Shown piece after piece: positions 24,724-34,242 of a DNA stretch of 64,000 bases. Under the pieces are notes generated by a model. It searched no databases and was not told where the DNA came from. It saw only the letters and a program-made list of their open reading frames with translations. A program made the translations under genes and the position numbers. Positions within the stretch are counted from its first letter, which is position 1. Each line of letters starts with the position of its first letter. Source of the DNA: Rhodococcoides kyotonense (GTDB taxonomy: Bacteria > Actinomycetota > Actinomycetes > Mycobacteriales > Mycobacteriaceae); contig NZ_LVHI01000040.1 in the NCBI RefSeq assembly GCF_001645385.1, forward strand, positions 118,762-182,761. Direction: 5' to 3'.

Positions 24724-25518
24724 TCAGGTGGTCGACATCCCGCCGTCGATCAAGATGGTCTGACCTGTCACGAAACCTGCAGCAGGCGACGCCAGCCAGA
24801 CCGCAGTGGCGGCGAGTTCCTCGGGCTTGCCGGCTCGACCGAGGACCATCCGCGGTTCCAATACGTCTCGAATATATTCGGGCGCATACGATTCCGTCAT
24901 TTCGGTTTCGAAGAACCCGGGTGCGAGCGCGTTGACACGTATGCCCGGGTCGACGCCCCACTGACGGGCGAGGTCGCGGGTGAGGCCCATCAGTCCGGCT
25001 TTGCTGGCCGAGTACGCCGCTTGGGGCAATCCTGCGGTGGTGACCGCGAGGACGCTGGCGATGTTGATGATCGAGCTTCCCTGCCGCATGACCTGCGCGC
25101 AGGCTCGAGCCATCGCGTAACTGCCGGAGAGATTGACATCGACAACCGAGCGGAACGCGTCGGGTTCCTCCCGGGTCGCCGGAACTGCGCTCGCGACACC
25201 GGCGTTGTTGATCAGAACGTCCACGCGCCCGAACTCGTGCATCGCCGCGTCGACCAGTTCGCTGCACTGCCTGGGGTCGGCGACGTCAGCGCCGTGGACG
25301 AGGGCGCGTCGTCCGTGGCATCGGACGGTCCCGGCTGTGGTGTGCAGGCGTTCGACTCGTCGGGAAGCAACGACCACGTGCGCGCCGGCTCGGGCGAAGG
25401 CATCGGCGAGGAAGACTCCCAAGCCGGCCGAGGCCCCGGTGACGATCGCGACGCGGTCTTCGAGTCGAAACATGTCGTTGGCATTGTCGGTCTTGATCGC
25501 GGTGTCGTGAGCGGACAT
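24724..25518 (-). CDS. Short-chain dehydrogenase/reductase
   Basis: A 264-aa classical SDR with intact residues: TGASAGLG (27-34), NNAG (104-107), Ser155 in IASVLA, and Tyr169/Lys173 in AAYSASKAG. It is followed by the standard PGFFETEM and C-terminal IDGG. Strong AAGGAGG ribosome binding site. It resembles closely the degenerate SDR encoded at 39753-40514, including the shared SVLA-TT-GLP and LTRDLA-QWG segments, so the two are probably paralogues. It lies downstream of the PaaK-like ligase gene. Confidence 0.88.
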   Translation of the reverse strand: MSAHDTAIKTDNANDMFRLEDRVAIVTGASAGLGVFLADAFARAGAHVVVASRRVERLHTTAGTVRCHGRRALVHGADVADPRQCSELVDAAMHEFGRVDVLINNAGVASAVPATREEPDAFRSVVDVNLSGSYAMARACAQVMRQGSSIINIASVLAVTTAGLPQAAYSASKAGLMGLTRDLARQWGVDPGIRVNALAPGFFETEMTESYAPEYIRDVLEPRMVLGRAGKPEELAATAVWLASPAAGFVTGQTILIDGGMSTT

Positions 25519-25537
25519 GGCCGCCTCCTTCGTGAGA

Positions 25538-25588
25538 CCGGACCCACACGCGGCACCGTCGAAAAGCGGCGGCGGCGTATGGGTCCGG
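25538..25588. repeat. Inverted repeat between ligase and SDR genes
   Basis: CCGGACCCA (25538-25546) and TGGGTCCGG (25580-25588) form a perfect 9-bp stem around a 33-nt GC-rich loop in the 98-bp gap between two co-directional genes. It may act as an intra-operon attenuator or RNA-stability element. Confidence 0.5.
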
Positions 25589-25616
25589 GTGGGAACGGGC
25601 TCGAAGCTGATCGTGC

Positions 25617-27050
25617 TCAGACCGGGCTGGGCGCTTCACCTCTACGGTCGAGTAGGCGCTTGACCTTGCCCTCACCGCCGAGTCCGGTCTGTGGGGCCAA
25701 CGAACCGGCTGCAACGATTTCGACATCGACCGAGACGCCGAATGTCGTCCTCAGGCGCTGCTTCATGTCTTCTCGTAAGGAGTGCGGATCCTCCTCGCGA
25801 GCCTGCTCGATCAAGACGGTCATCCGTTCGCGGGAGCCGAGACCTTCGCCGACGTTCTCGACGACGCAGAGGAATTCGCCCGTGGACCGCGAGTCTCCCT
25901 GGACGACATCTTGTGCGGATCGGGGGTAGACGCTGGTGGCGCGGAGTTTGACCATTTCGTCGAGGCGGCCGAGGAACCCGGACAGTTTGCTCGTGCGTGC
26001 GCCGCAGGAGCACAGAGTACGTTCGGTGCTGCGCATGCGGTCCTTCAGGTCGTATCTGATGATGGGTGGAACCGACCGATGCAGGCTGGTGACCACGATG
26101 TCACCGTCGTGACCGGCACCGAGGATGCGGCCGGTGTCACTGTCGGCGATTTCGACGAGCGCGGTGTCGTCGTTGACGTGTAGTCCGTTCTTGGCGACGC
26201 ATTCGTAGCCGATCAACCCCACCTCATGGGTCCCGTAGTTGTCGTAGACCGGAACGCCCCAGGCGTCTTCGAGAAGCTTGCGGAGGTGCCCTTCGGTGTC
26301 GACGCCGAGGTAGGTGTGGATGAAGCGTGTCGACAGGTCGTTCCTGAGATCGATGCCCGACCGCTCGGCTTCCTGGGCGAGGATCTTCAAGTACTCGCCG
26401 AATGCCACCCAGCCACGTGTCCCCCACTCCTTGGCCAGTTCGAGTTGGCGTTTGGAACTGGTCACCGCCCCCGAACCGGTGGTCAAGGGGATCATGCCGC
26501 ACCAGTTCATGGCGGCCGTCGACGAGCACCACGCGGTGTTGGCGAGACTGTTGGTGAGGGTGATCTGCAAGATGTCGCCTACTTCGGCGCCTTGTGCGAC
26601 GAAGGCCCTTGCGAATTGTATGGCCTGTACTTCCCACGCGACGGGGTCGAACAGCGTGGGCCGCGGTAGACCGGACGTGCCACCGCTGGACTGAATCTTC
26701 AGAGGTGTGCGCATAGCGTCCAGCGCGAAGTTCTGGTGATCTCCGAACGGCGGGTGTGCTTCGATCGAGTGCTTGATGTCTTCGCTGGTGAACGTCGGGA
26801 TCTTCTCGAGGTCATCGAGACTGCGAATGTCTCCGGGTTCGAGGCCGGCAGAGGACCACCGGTCGCGGTAGAAAGGAATTTGCCATCCGTCTGCGATCCG
26901 GGCGAGGAAGCGCGCGTTCTGAATTTCTCGCATCTCGTCGTCGGAGCGTGCTGCCATCACGGAGTCGAACAGCGGAGGGGGCGGGAAGTCCTCGGTGAGT
27001 TGACGCCAGTCGATGCTCGACCAGTAGTAGGGAATTTCGTTCTTGGACAT
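25617..27050 (-). CDS. PaaK-like phenylacetate-CoA-ligase family AMP-dependent ligase
   Basis: A 477-aa ANL enzyme of the phenylacetate-CoA ligase branch. The P-loop motif is SSGGTSGLPRPTLF, then YDNYGTHEVG and RYDLKD, with the C-terminal lysine in GEGKVKRLLDRR. The N-terminal YYWSSIDWRQL is family-like. A cysteine pair near the C-terminal domain (TLCSCGART) is common in PaaK relatives. It should activate the acid substrate of this block to its CoA thioester. It is the upstream neighbour of an SDR gene and downstream of an MBL hydrolase gene. Confidence 0.87.
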   Translation of the reverse strand: MSKNEIPYYWSSIDWRQLTEDFPPPPLFDSVMAARSDDEMREIQNARFLARIADGWQIPFYRDRWSSAGLEPGDIRSLDDLEKIPTFTSEDIKHSIEAHPPFGDHQNFALDAMRTPLKIQSSGGTSGLPRPTLFDPVAWEVQAIQFARAFVAQGAEVGDILQITLTNSLANTAWCSSTAAMNWCGMIPLTTGSGAVTSSKRQLELAKEWGTRGWVAFGEYLKILAQEAERSGIDLRNDLSTRFIHTYLGVDTEGHLRKLLEDAWGVPVYDNYGTHEVGLIGYECVAKNGLHVNDDTALVEIADSDTGRILGAGHDGDIVVTSLHRSVPPIIRYDLKDRMRSTERTLCSCGARTSKLSGFLGRLDEMVKLRATSVYPRSAQDVVQGDSRSTGEFLCVVENVGEGLGSRERMTVLIEQAREEDPHSLREDMKQRLRTTFGVSVDVEIVAAGSLAPQTGLGGEGKVKRLLDRRGEAPSPV

Positions 27051-27112
27051 CGTGCTCCTGTGACGATCGGTGTACTTCGGTGGTGCAGAGCGAGGCGAGC
27101 TCGGTTTGTTTG

Positions 27113-28039
27113 TCAGATCGCGGTGAACTTGTAGGCGTCACCGTCGCGGTGGATACGGCCGACACTGTGTCCAGCGAAGTGAGTTCCGAACACCAGGACA
27201 TCGGTGTCGGCCACCGATTCCATGAATTCGACGCGCCGCTCGGAGGAGAGCTCGCGGTTCCAGTCACCACGCGAACTCCATGTCGGGCGGGCCGCCTGAA
27301 TGGGGTGGTGCACGAAATCGCCGGTGATGAAGCCGGTTTCGCCGTTCGACTCGATGGCCAGGCTCGAATGCGACTTGGTGTGTCCGGGCGTGGCGGTGTA
27401 GCGAACACCCTCGCAGATGGTGTGATTCTGTGGAACGAGATCCACCAGGCCTGCGTCGACGCAGGGTTGCAGCGACTGTTCGAACACGAGCCGGGTTTGA
27501 TTGTGAATGTCGGGGTTGGCGCCGTTGTAGGTGACTGCGTGGCCCAAATCCTCGGTGACGGACTGACCTTCTGTGAGCCCCTTGTGGTACTCGAATTCGT
27601 CTTCGACGAAGGTGTAGCGGGCGTTGGGGAACGTCGGTACCCAGCGGTCGCCGTCGAGGACGGTGTTCCAACCGACGTGGTCGAGATGCAAGTGGGTAAT
27701 GGCGACGTAGTCGATCTGTTCGGGCTTGTACCCGGCCTCCGCGAGGCGGTCGAGGTAGGGGGTGTCCAGTCCGCCCCAGGCGGGTATCAGCGGCAGATCC
27801 TTGTGATTGCCGCATGCCGGATCGACGAGCACAACCGACGAGCCGGTGTCGATGACGAAGGAGTGCACGCTCCACAGCGTTTGGCCTTCGTCGGTGGCGT
27901 AGTCGGGGTACAGCCACGGGATCGACTTGACTGCATCCGGCGTGGCTTCGGCGATGAGTCCGTCGAGTTCGCCTACCGCAACCGAGAATTCGTTGATCTG
28001 GGTAATTTCGATGTCGCCGACGTGCCAACTCTGTGTCAT
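27113..28039 (-). CDS. Metallo-beta-lactamase-fold hydrolase
   Basis: A 308-aa MBL-fold protein with the dinuclear zinc motif THLHLDHVGWN (HxHxDH). Further ligands probably come from the histidines in PGHTKSHS and FGTHFAGHSVG, and the Asp in ITGDFVHH. Such proteins include lactonases, thioester hydrolases and arylsulfatase-like enzymes. The lid segment is typical of AHL-lactonase-like and alicyclic lactonase members. In this block, hydrolysis of a lactone or of an acyl thioester is plausible. Ribosome binding site AAAGGAC. Confidence 0.83.
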   Translation of the reverse strand: MTQSWHVGDIEITQINEFSVAVGELDGLIAEATPDAVKSIPWLYPDYATDEGQTLWSVHSFVIDTGSSVVLVDPACGNHKDLPLIPAWGGLDTPYLDRLAEAGYKPEQIDYVAITHLHLDHVGWNTVLDGDRWVPTFPNARYTFVEDEFEYHKGLTEGQSVTEDLGHAVTYNGANPDIHNQTRLVFEQSLQPCVDAGLVDLVPQNHTICEGVRYTATPGHTKSHSSLAIESNGETGFITGDFVHHPIQAARPTWSSRGDWNRELSSERRVEFMESVADTDVLVFGTHFAGHSVGRIHRDGDAYKFTAI

Positions 28040-28066
28040 GGGTGTCCTTTGTTCGGGGCTGCGGGT

Positions 28067-30061
28067 TCAGACGCCGCGGCCGGCCATTTCGCCTTCGTAG
28101 ATCGCCTCGTCGACTCGGCGGGGCGCCAGTGCGTCACCGATGGCGGTGACGGCGAACTGCTCTTGTAGTTGTGGGAGAAGTGCGGTTTGCGCATCGCGGA
28201 GCATGACTGTCACCAGGGACTGTGCTGGGATCGTTTTCGTTGCGCCGTCCCAGATGCGGCTGAGGACGACGCCATCGCCGGTGACCTCGGTGACGATGTG
28301 CTGCGGGGTCAGGGTCGCGCCGAGTGCGTAGAGGCGGGGATAGAGGTGCCCGATATCGAGGTTCATCAAGGTGTTGTCGCCCAGGAACAACTTGGAGGAG
28401 ACGACCTCGACTTTCTTGCCCGTGGTTGCAAGGAGTTCGGCGAGTCCGAGGGCGGTGTATTCGCCGGTGTCGTCCACGATGACGACATTGTCGCCGCAGG
28501 CATCGGGGTCATCGATGGCCTGGATCGGGTCGAGTACCCGAATGTTGTCGAGACCGGGGATCGCCGGGCGTGCAGCGAGCACGGCCGAGAACCCGTCCCG
28601 GCGCCACGTCGAACCGGAGGCGAGAATGACGTGGTCGGGGCCGAGGGCACGTACGTTGTCGAGATCGGCGGTCGTGTTCAGGCGCACGTCGACCTTGTAC
28701 TTCTCCAGCATTCTCTCCATGTCGTGGACCAGCACCGACCACCGGCCGCGAGTGGTGAGTTTCGCGGCCGCCCGGATCTGGCCGCCGAGCTTGTCGGACT
28801 GTTCCATGAGTACGACCTCGTGTCCGCGCGATGCGGCGACCTCTGCTGCCCTCATTCCGGCCGGTCCACCGCCGATCACCAGGACTTTACGCGGCTCCGA
28901 TGCGAGATTCAGGGTGCCACTGCCCAGGGTCTTCTCGCGTCCTGCTGCAGGGTTCTGCGTGCAGGTGAGCTCCCATCCTTTCGACATGCGTCCGATGCAT
29001 CCCTGGTTGGCGCGCACGCAATGGCGGATTTCGTCTTCGCGGCCCGACTGGGCTTTCTGCACCAGCAGAGGATCGGCAATGTGGGCGCGGGTCATGGCGA
29101 CCAAGTCGGCTTCACCCGAGGACACGATCGAATCGGCGACGGACAGTTCGGTGATGCCGTTAGCGGTGACCACCGGTATGTCGCCGAGCACCTCTTTCGC
29201 GCGCTTGGCGAGGTCGACCAGCTGCGGCCCGGGCATCGACATGGGTGAGACGACGCGGTCGAAGGTGGAGGCGTTGCCGGCGCTGATGCTGAAATAGTCG
29301 AACAAACCGGAGTCGGCGAGGTGTCGGGCTATCTTGACGCCCTCGGCTTCGTCGATGCCTCCGGGGGTGTATTCGGTCAGTGACAGTCGCACACCGACGG
29401 CGAAGTCGGGACCGCATTCGCGGCGCACTGCCTCGGCGCATTCTTTGACGATGCGACAACGGTTTTCGGTGCTGCCGCCGTATTCGTCGGTGCGGCGGTT
29501 GGTGAGCGGTGAGAGGAAGCTGCACAGCAGGTAGCCGTGCGCGGCGTGCACTTCCGCACCGTCGATTCCGGCGACTTTCGCGTTGCGTGCGCTGCGGCCG
29601 AATCCGGCGACTAGTTGTTCGATGTCGCCGTGGGTCATGGCTTTGCCGATTTCACCGTAGGTCGTCGACGGCAATCCCGACGGGCTCCACAGCGCCCTCC
29701 AGTTGTCGAGAAACATGCCGTTGTAGTCCTCGACGCCGAAGTGGGACAAATCGACGAAGATCTTTGCGCCGTGGCGGTGGACTGCTGCCGCCAGGCGTTC
29801 GTAGACCGGGATGACCTCGGTCCGCCACCCCTGGTGGGTGCGGTAGCCGAGGCCTCGGCTGGTGCCGTGCACTGCCTGCGCCTCGGTGAGGATCAGTCCG
29901 GCTCCTCCTTTGGCTCGCTCTTCGTAGTAGTCGATGCTCTGCTGAGTCATCAGATTGTCTTTGTCGCCGTACATCAGCGCATGAGCGGTGACCACGATGC
30001 GGTTCTTCACGCTGACCGGACCCAGTTCGATGGGCTGCCACAGCGCTGAATGCTTGGTCAT
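28067..30061 (-). CDS. 2,4-dienoyl-CoA reductase/trimethylamine-dehydrogenase-like FMN/FAD enzyme with an incomplete Fe-S motif
   Basis: A 664-aa protein: an old-yellow-enzyme-type TIM barrel (1-340), the iron-sulfur segment, then a FAD/NAD-binding half (IGGGPAG at 397-403). The usual cluster ligands are C-x2-C-x3-C-x11-C. Here C348, C355 and C367 are present but position 351 is Ala (CVRANQGC). The HAAHGYLLCSFLSP segment is typical of the barrel. Start at the ATG with GAGGAAAC upstream. Family members reduce enoyl or dienoyl double bonds or oxidise amines; the partial motif makes the electron route here unclear. A related enzyme with a complete motif is encoded at 30957-32975. Confidence 0.85.
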   Translation of the reverse strand: MTKHSALWQPIELGPVSVKNRIVVTAHALMYGDKDNLMTQQSIDYYEERAKGGAGLILTEAQAVHGTSRGLGYRTHQGWRTEVIPVYERLAAAVHRHGAKIFVDLSHFGVEDYNGMFLDNWRALWSPSGLPSTTYGEIGKAMTHGDIEQLVAGFGRSARNAKVAGIDGAEVHAAHGYLLCSFLSPLTNRRTDEYGGSTENRCRIVKECAEAVRRECGPDFAVGVRLSLTEYTPGGIDEAEGVKIARHLADSGLFDYFSISAGNASTFDRVVSPMSMPGPQLVDLAKRAKEVLGDIPVVTANGITELSVADSIVSSGEADLVAMTRAHIADPLLVQKAQSGREDEIRHCVRANQGCIGRMSKGWELTCTQNPAAGREKTLGSGTLNLASEPRKVLVIGGGPAGMRAAEVAASRGHEVVLMEQSDKLGGQIRAAAKLTTRGRWSVLVHDMERMLEKYKVDVRLNTTADLDNVRALGPDHVILASGSTWRRDGFSAVLAARPAIPGLDNIRVLDPIQAIDDPDACGDNVVIVDDTGEYTALGLAELLATTGKKVEVVSSKLFLGDNTLMNLDIGHLYPRLYALGATLTPQHIVTEVTGDGVVLSRIWDGATKTIPAQSLVTVMLRDAQTALLPQLQEQFAVTAIGDALAPRRVDEAIYEGEMAGRGV

Positions 30062-30380
30062 GATGTTTCCTCGTCTCGTCGCGGTCCGACTGGCAAAACC
30101 CGGGGGCTGACCGGGGAGTCGAAAACCCAACCCATTGTTCGTGTCGATCATGGCGCAGGTCACACTGGGCTGTCAACCGGTTCCGCCGCACGAATTCGGG
30201 TTTACGGTTTTCGGGCGCATGAACACCCCGCCCGGGGCTGTCAGACGCAGCGGTGGTCGAGAGAGGATCACCCCTTCACGAGGGCAGGACGTAATGCCAC
30301 CGGTACCGAATTCGTTGCCGCACAGCGTAACTCGGATCGAACATACGCACGTGTTGTCGTCGGCGTACGCCGCCCAGTGG
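30062..30380. other. Intergenic region upstream of the Cys-lacking flavoenzyme
   Basis: 319 bp with no gene on either strand. It holds the putative leftward promoter at 30147-30176 and otherwise no recognisable structure beyond short EcoRI-like GAATTC palindromes. Confidence 0.4.
30147..30176 (-). promoter_or_regulatory. Putative promoter for leftward flavoenzyme-MBL-ligase-SDR operon
   Basis: On the minus strand TTGACA (30176-30171) is followed after 18 bp by CATGAT (30152-30147), a moderate -10. It would start an mRNA about 85 bp before the flavoenzyme ATG, serving the genes down to 24724. Confidence 0.45.
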
Positions 30381-30839
30381 TCAGAAGATGTATCGGCCGA
30401 TCAGGTCGGCGACCAGAGCAGGTTTGGGTTCGCCCGCTATCTCGAGCAGGCTCGTGACCACCACTTGCACCGCGTCTGAGTCCACGTTCGTCACCGATGT
30501 CAGCGTCGAGTGCAGGCGCACCCGTGCTCCGACGGTGACCGGGCTGATGAAACGCACCTTGTTCGTTCCGTAGTTCAGTGCCAGTCGCGTGTGGTCGACG
30601 GTATAAATCTGCCAGTTGAGCATCGACACCAGCGACAGGCTCAGAAATCCATGTGCAATCGGTGCTCCGTACGGGCTCTCGGTAGCGGCCCGAGCGACAT
30701 CGACGTGGATCCACTGATGGTCACCGGTGGCGTCCGCGAAGGCGTTGATGCGGTCTTGTGAGATTTCGAGCCACTCGCTGGTGCCCAGATGCTCGCCGAC
30801 GGCAGTGCTGAGTTGCTCGCCGGATGTGAAGGTACGCAT
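30381..30839 (-). CDS. MaoC family (R)-specific enoyl-CoA hydratase
   Basis: A 152-aa hotdog protein. The catalytic segment is FADATGDHQWIHVD with the Asp and His of the D-x4-H hydratase motif, followed by PIAHGFLSLSL, the overhanging segment typical of PhaJ-type hydratases. The start is the ATG with AGGAGA 9 bp upstream. It follows the second flavoenzyme gene on the same strand. It probably hydrates the enoyl-CoA product of the acyl-CoA dehydrogenase or dienoyl reductase in this block. Confidence 0.9.
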   Translation of the reverse strand: MRTFTSGEQLSTAVGEHLGTSEWLEISQDRINAFADATGDHQWIHVDVARAATESPYGAPIAHGFLSLSLVSMLNWQIYTVDHTRLALNYGTNKVRFISPVTVGARVRLHSTLTSVTNVDSDAVQVVVTSLLEIAGEPKPALVADLIGRYIF

Positions 30840-30956
30840 GGGACGTGTTTCTCCTGGTGGCATGGTCGGCCGACGATGACCGATCGGTGGTGCGTGTATC
30901 CGTGGCCGAGCGCCCTCGATGGCGGTTCGCGGGGCACTCGGCGTGCAGGGCCCGTT

Positions 30957-32975
30957 TCAGGTATCCGACGGCACCACGGTCAAGGGGCTTCCGACGAGGG
31001 ACAGTCGGTCCGAGGCGTGCAGGCCGTCCCACATCGCATTGTCCAGCCGCCGCGGCGCGAGGCAGTCTCCGATCCGTACGACACGGTTGTCGCTTCCCAA
31101 TTCGCGGTAGAGGCGGTCGTTCACTCCGCTGCCGGTCGAGAGCACGACCGAGTCGAACTCGCCGAGATCGACAGCAGCACCGGAGAACACGTCGTAGGTA
31201 TCGATCACGCGTTCACCGATAGCGTCGATCCACGTGTGCGGCCGCAGGTCGACTCCGGCTCTACGCAGACGTTTGTAGAGGAATTCTTGGTTGGCACCGC
31301 TCCACAGGCCTACCGATGTCGATCTCGATACGAGGGTGACGTCGTGGCCGTTCTGTGTGAGGTATTCAGCCGCTGTGGTCGCGTGCCCTTGGAAGTCGTC
31401 TTCGGCGACGAGCACACGGTGTCCGACGGGGGTGGGGGGATCGAAGACGTCGATGGCGGTGAATACCTGCGGGAGATCGTGCCCGGGTATCGCGGGCACG
31501 TCGGGCCGGTGTGTGGAGAACCCGGTGCGCCATGGGAGTGAACCGGTGGCCAGGAACACGTGGTCGAAAGGTTCGAGGTCGGTAGCGTTGGCGGTGACGC
31601 CGAGTCGCACGTCGACGTCGAGCTGACCCATCCGGCGTTTCAGGTGTTCTATCAGTAGTCCGAATTCTGAGCGGCTCGTGCACCGAGCGGCGAGTGCGAG
31701 TTGACCGCCGACGGTGCCCCTGGACTCGAACACCACTACCTCAGCGCCGCGCTCGGCGCTGACCACGGCGGCTTGCATTCCGGCGGGGCCTGCCCCGACC
31801 ACCGCCACGGTTTGCCGGCCTACCCGTCCATCGAAGAAGGCACGCTCGAAGCCCACGCGTGGGTTGACGGTGCATTCCATGGGACCGCCTGCGGCTGTCT
31901 TGCCGACGCATCCTTGGTTGCAGCTGATGCAGGGACGGACCTGGCTCAAGTGTCCGGATGCGATTTTGCGCGGCATGGTGGGGTCCGCGATCAATGCCCG
32001 GTTCATTCCCACGAGGTCGGTCGCCCCCTCTGCCAGAACAGTCTCGGCGACGAGGGGGTCTTTGATCCTGGTGGCAACCATCACGGGGATGGATACCGCG
32101 TCTTTGATCGTGCGTGCTGCGTCGACGAACATGGCGGTCTCGTGCCCCATGTCGGCGATCCACAGTGGGTAGTTCTCGTTGCTGGCGCCGCTGATGTTGA
32201 GGTAGTCGACGCCGCCGGTCGCTTCCAGCAGGGTAGCGGTGACGACGGCGTCGGCCGGGGTGTTGCCGCCGGCGATCATGTCGTCGCCGTTGATGCGGAC
32301 GCCCACCAGGAATGCTCTGGACACCACCGATCGGATGGCGGAGATGATTTCGGTGACCACCCGGACTCGATCCTTCGGCGATCCACCCCAGTGATCCTGC
32401 CGATGGTTCATCTGCGGCGAAAGGAATTGCGCTAATCCGTACCCTTGGGCGGCGAGCAGCTCGACGCCGTCCCATCCGGCTTCTTCCATCAGCGCCGCCG
32501 ACCTTGCGAAGCTGGTGATCATGTCGTCGATCTCGGCTTCTTCGAGCTGTTTGGGGATTTCTCGCACCACCGTGTCCGGTAGTGGTGAGGCCGACAGCAA
32601 GGGAAGGTGACTGAGCCGCGACGAACCCTGCCGCCCGCCGTCCCACAATTGGGCCAGAAGTAGCGCGTCGTGAGCGTGGACGGCGTCGGAGAGTCTGCGA
32701 TGACCCTCGATTGCGTCCGGGGAGAAGGCGTAGTTCTGGCCGCCGCCGGTTTTCGAGCGGCTCCAGGCGGACATGTTCCCGACCACGATCATGCCGACTC
32801 CGCCTGCGGCGCGTTCGGTGTAGTAGTCGATCTGTTTGTCGGTGACCATGCCTCCTTCGGCGAAATACGTGCCGTGCGGTGGGGAGACGATGCGGTTCTT
32901 CGCGAGCCGAGACCCGATCCGTGTCGGGCTCATCAGCGTTGGAAGTCTGAGTCCGTCGTGCCATGAGTCGATCAT
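30957..32975 (-). CDS. 2,4-dienoyl-CoA-reductase-like FMN/FAD/Fe-S oxidoreductase
   Basis: A 672-aa enzyme with the same three-part plan as the 28067-30061 protein: FMN barrel, Fe-S segment, and FAD/NAD-binding half (VGAGPAGM). Its cluster motif is complete: C349, C352, C356 and C368 (CISCNQGC...C). The barrel motif AAQGYGLAQFLSP is present. Its ATG overlaps the stop of the NAD-binding protein gene (ATGA), so the two are coupled. A role in reducing a conjugated enoyl-CoA or cyclic enone is likely. Confidence 0.88.
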   Translation of the reverse strand: MIDSWHDGLRLPTLMSPTRIGSRLAKNRIVSPPHGTYFAEGGMVTDKQIDYYTERAAGGVGMIVVGNMSAWSRSKTGGGQNYAFSPDAIEGHRRLSDAVHAHDALLLAQLWDGGRQGSSRLSHLPLLSASPLPDTVVREIPKQLEEAEIDDMITSFARSAALMEEAGWDGVELLAAQGYGLAQFLSPQMNHRQDHWGGSPKDRVRVVTEIISAIRSVVSRAFLVGVRINGDDMIAGGNTPADAVVTATLLEATGGVDYLNISGASNENYPLWIADMGHETAMFVDAARTIKDAVSIPVMVATRIKDPLVAETVLAEGATDLVGMNRALIADPTMPRKIASGHLSQVRPCISCNQGCVGKTAAGGPMECTVNPRVGFERAFFDGRVGRQTVAVVGAGPAGMQAAVVSAERGAEVVVFESRGTVGGQLALAARCTSRSEFGLLIEHLKRRMGQLDVDVRLGVTANATDLEPFDHVFLATGSLPWRTGFSTHRPDVPAIPGHDLPQVFTAIDVFDPPTPVGHRVLVAEDDFQGHATTAAEYLTQNGHDVTLVSRSTSVGLWSGANQEFLYKRLRRAGVDLRPHTWIDAIGERVIDTYDVFSGAAVDLGEFDSVVLSTGSGVNDRLYRELGSDNRVVRIGDCLAPRRLDNAMWDGLHASDRLSLVGSPLTVVPSDT

Positions 32976-33826
32976 TGCTGTTGTGCCCCTTCGGTGTCGG
33001 TGGAGGTCAGTAGCCGTCGAGCGTGTGCGACCCGAGCACTGATGTCGGCGAGCGATGCCGGGTCGAACGGCCAGGACTGCAGTTGGCCGCGCAGTAGATC
33101 TGCGTCTTTGACGAGGAGGTCGACCTGGTTGTCGGTCAACGTGGGTAGCGCGCCGCCGGCCGCGCTCGACCCGGACGACGCGCCGACGACCTGGCTGGCG
33201 AGTCTGACGTCGATTCCGTGATCGTGAGCTGCGGTCAGTGCCACAGCGGTGTGGAGCGCGTTGTGGGCGGCGAGAGTGTTGTTGATGAGTTTGACCCAGG
33301 ACGGCTGCCCCACCGCGTCGAAGGTGAACACGGTCGCGAACATTTCCACCAACAGTTCAGCTTCGAAGTCGTCGACCGCCGGTCCAGCGATCAAGCCGGT
33401 GAGCTCGCCGTGTCTGGCACGCACCTCGCCACCGGACACGGGCAGCTCGAACCGCCGACCACTTTGCTCGAAGCCGACGATATGTTCGGCGTCAGCAGGG
33501 GTCAGAGTCGTCACGACGAACACAGTCATCTCGCGCGCGAGGGCGGGACGAAGTGCGTTGTTGGACAACACCGTTTCGACCTGGCGTGCGGTTCGGACTG
33601 CGACGATGAGGCAGGCGGCCGAATCCCAGTCGACGTCGTCGAAGCTCGTCACGCCCGTGCAGCCGCTCTGTAACTGCCAGTCGGTGACCCGGGCGGCGTC
33701 GACGTCGACTCCGACCACCGCTCGGCCCCGCTCGGCCAGCCGCAAAGCTATGCCGCCGCCGATGCCGCCGAGTCCCACGACGACCACTACGCCGCTGCGG
33801 TCGGTGTTGCCGACGAACTGAGTCAC
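32972..33826 (-). CDS. NAD(P)-binding 6-phosphogluconate/3-hydroxyisobutyrate-dehydrogenase-like protein
   Basis: A 284-aa beta-hydroxyacid dehydrogenase family protein: VVVVGLGGIGGGIALRLAERG as the Rossmann start, the SGG-type substrate motif (LPVSGGEVRARHG) and the catalytic-lysine helix (VKLINNTLAAHNALHTAVALT). The start is a GTG preceded by AAGGAGC; frames further upstream are non-coding. It is the first gene of a leftward operon with a flavoenzyme and MaoC gene, facing a divergent VOC gene. It probably oxidises a beta-hydroxy acid or its derivative. Confidence 0.82.
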   Translation of the reverse strand: MTQFVGNTDRSGVVVVVGLGGIGGGIALRLAERGRAVVGVDVDAARVTDWQLQSGCTGVTSFDDVDWDSAACLIVAVRTARQVETVLSNNALRPALAREMTVFVVTTLTPADAEHIVGFEQSGRRFELPVSGGEVRARHGELTGLIAGPAVDDFEAELLVEMFATVFTFDAVGQPSWVKLINNTLAAHNALHTAVALTAAHDHGIDVRLASQVVGASSGSSAAGGALPTLTDNQVDLLVKDADLLRGQLQSWPFDPASLADISARVAHARRLLTSTDTEGAQQQ

Positions 33827-34242
33827 ATGTGCTCCTTGATGTGCAAGTGTCCCGCTGAGCGCCACAACGGCTGTACGTGGTGCGGGCCAGGCGAATTTCA
33901 AAACAGTAGCGGCGCAGCGGAGTTGACCGTCGACCCCATCTCCGGCACGGTCGCGTGGGCGACACGATGTCGAGCTGCCGAATGCACCCGCGTGGAGCAG
34001 CATACGACGAAATCTACCTATAAGACGAAAATTCGACTACAGAGTCATTCGAGAATGACACTTGGCGTGAAGCTTTCTCGACTGGGGTATTGAATTTTTG
34101 ACCCCCAAGTCGGTACATTGACGGGGTGGCGTACCACGCCGCAGTCGACGCATCTGCACGCCGCCCCTGCCGGTGCCCAGTCCTGCATCCACTCAGGGCC
34201 GTGACCTACCACTTCGCAACAATCGATTTTTCGGGAGCCAAC
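33827..34242. promoter_or_regulatory. Divergent regulatory region with two operator-like palindromes
   Basis: 416 bp between divergent genes. GACGAAAATTCGAC (34024-34037) matches, on the minus strand, the TCGAAT-x-x-TCG element of the maiA/hyuA promoters. Seven base pairs further on is GTCATTC-GA-GAATGAC (34044-34059), with perfect 7-bp arms. On the minus strand a TATAGG-like -10 lies just downstream of the first site, so binding could block the leftward promoter. The TetR at 34743 is a candidate regulator. Confidence 0.5.
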
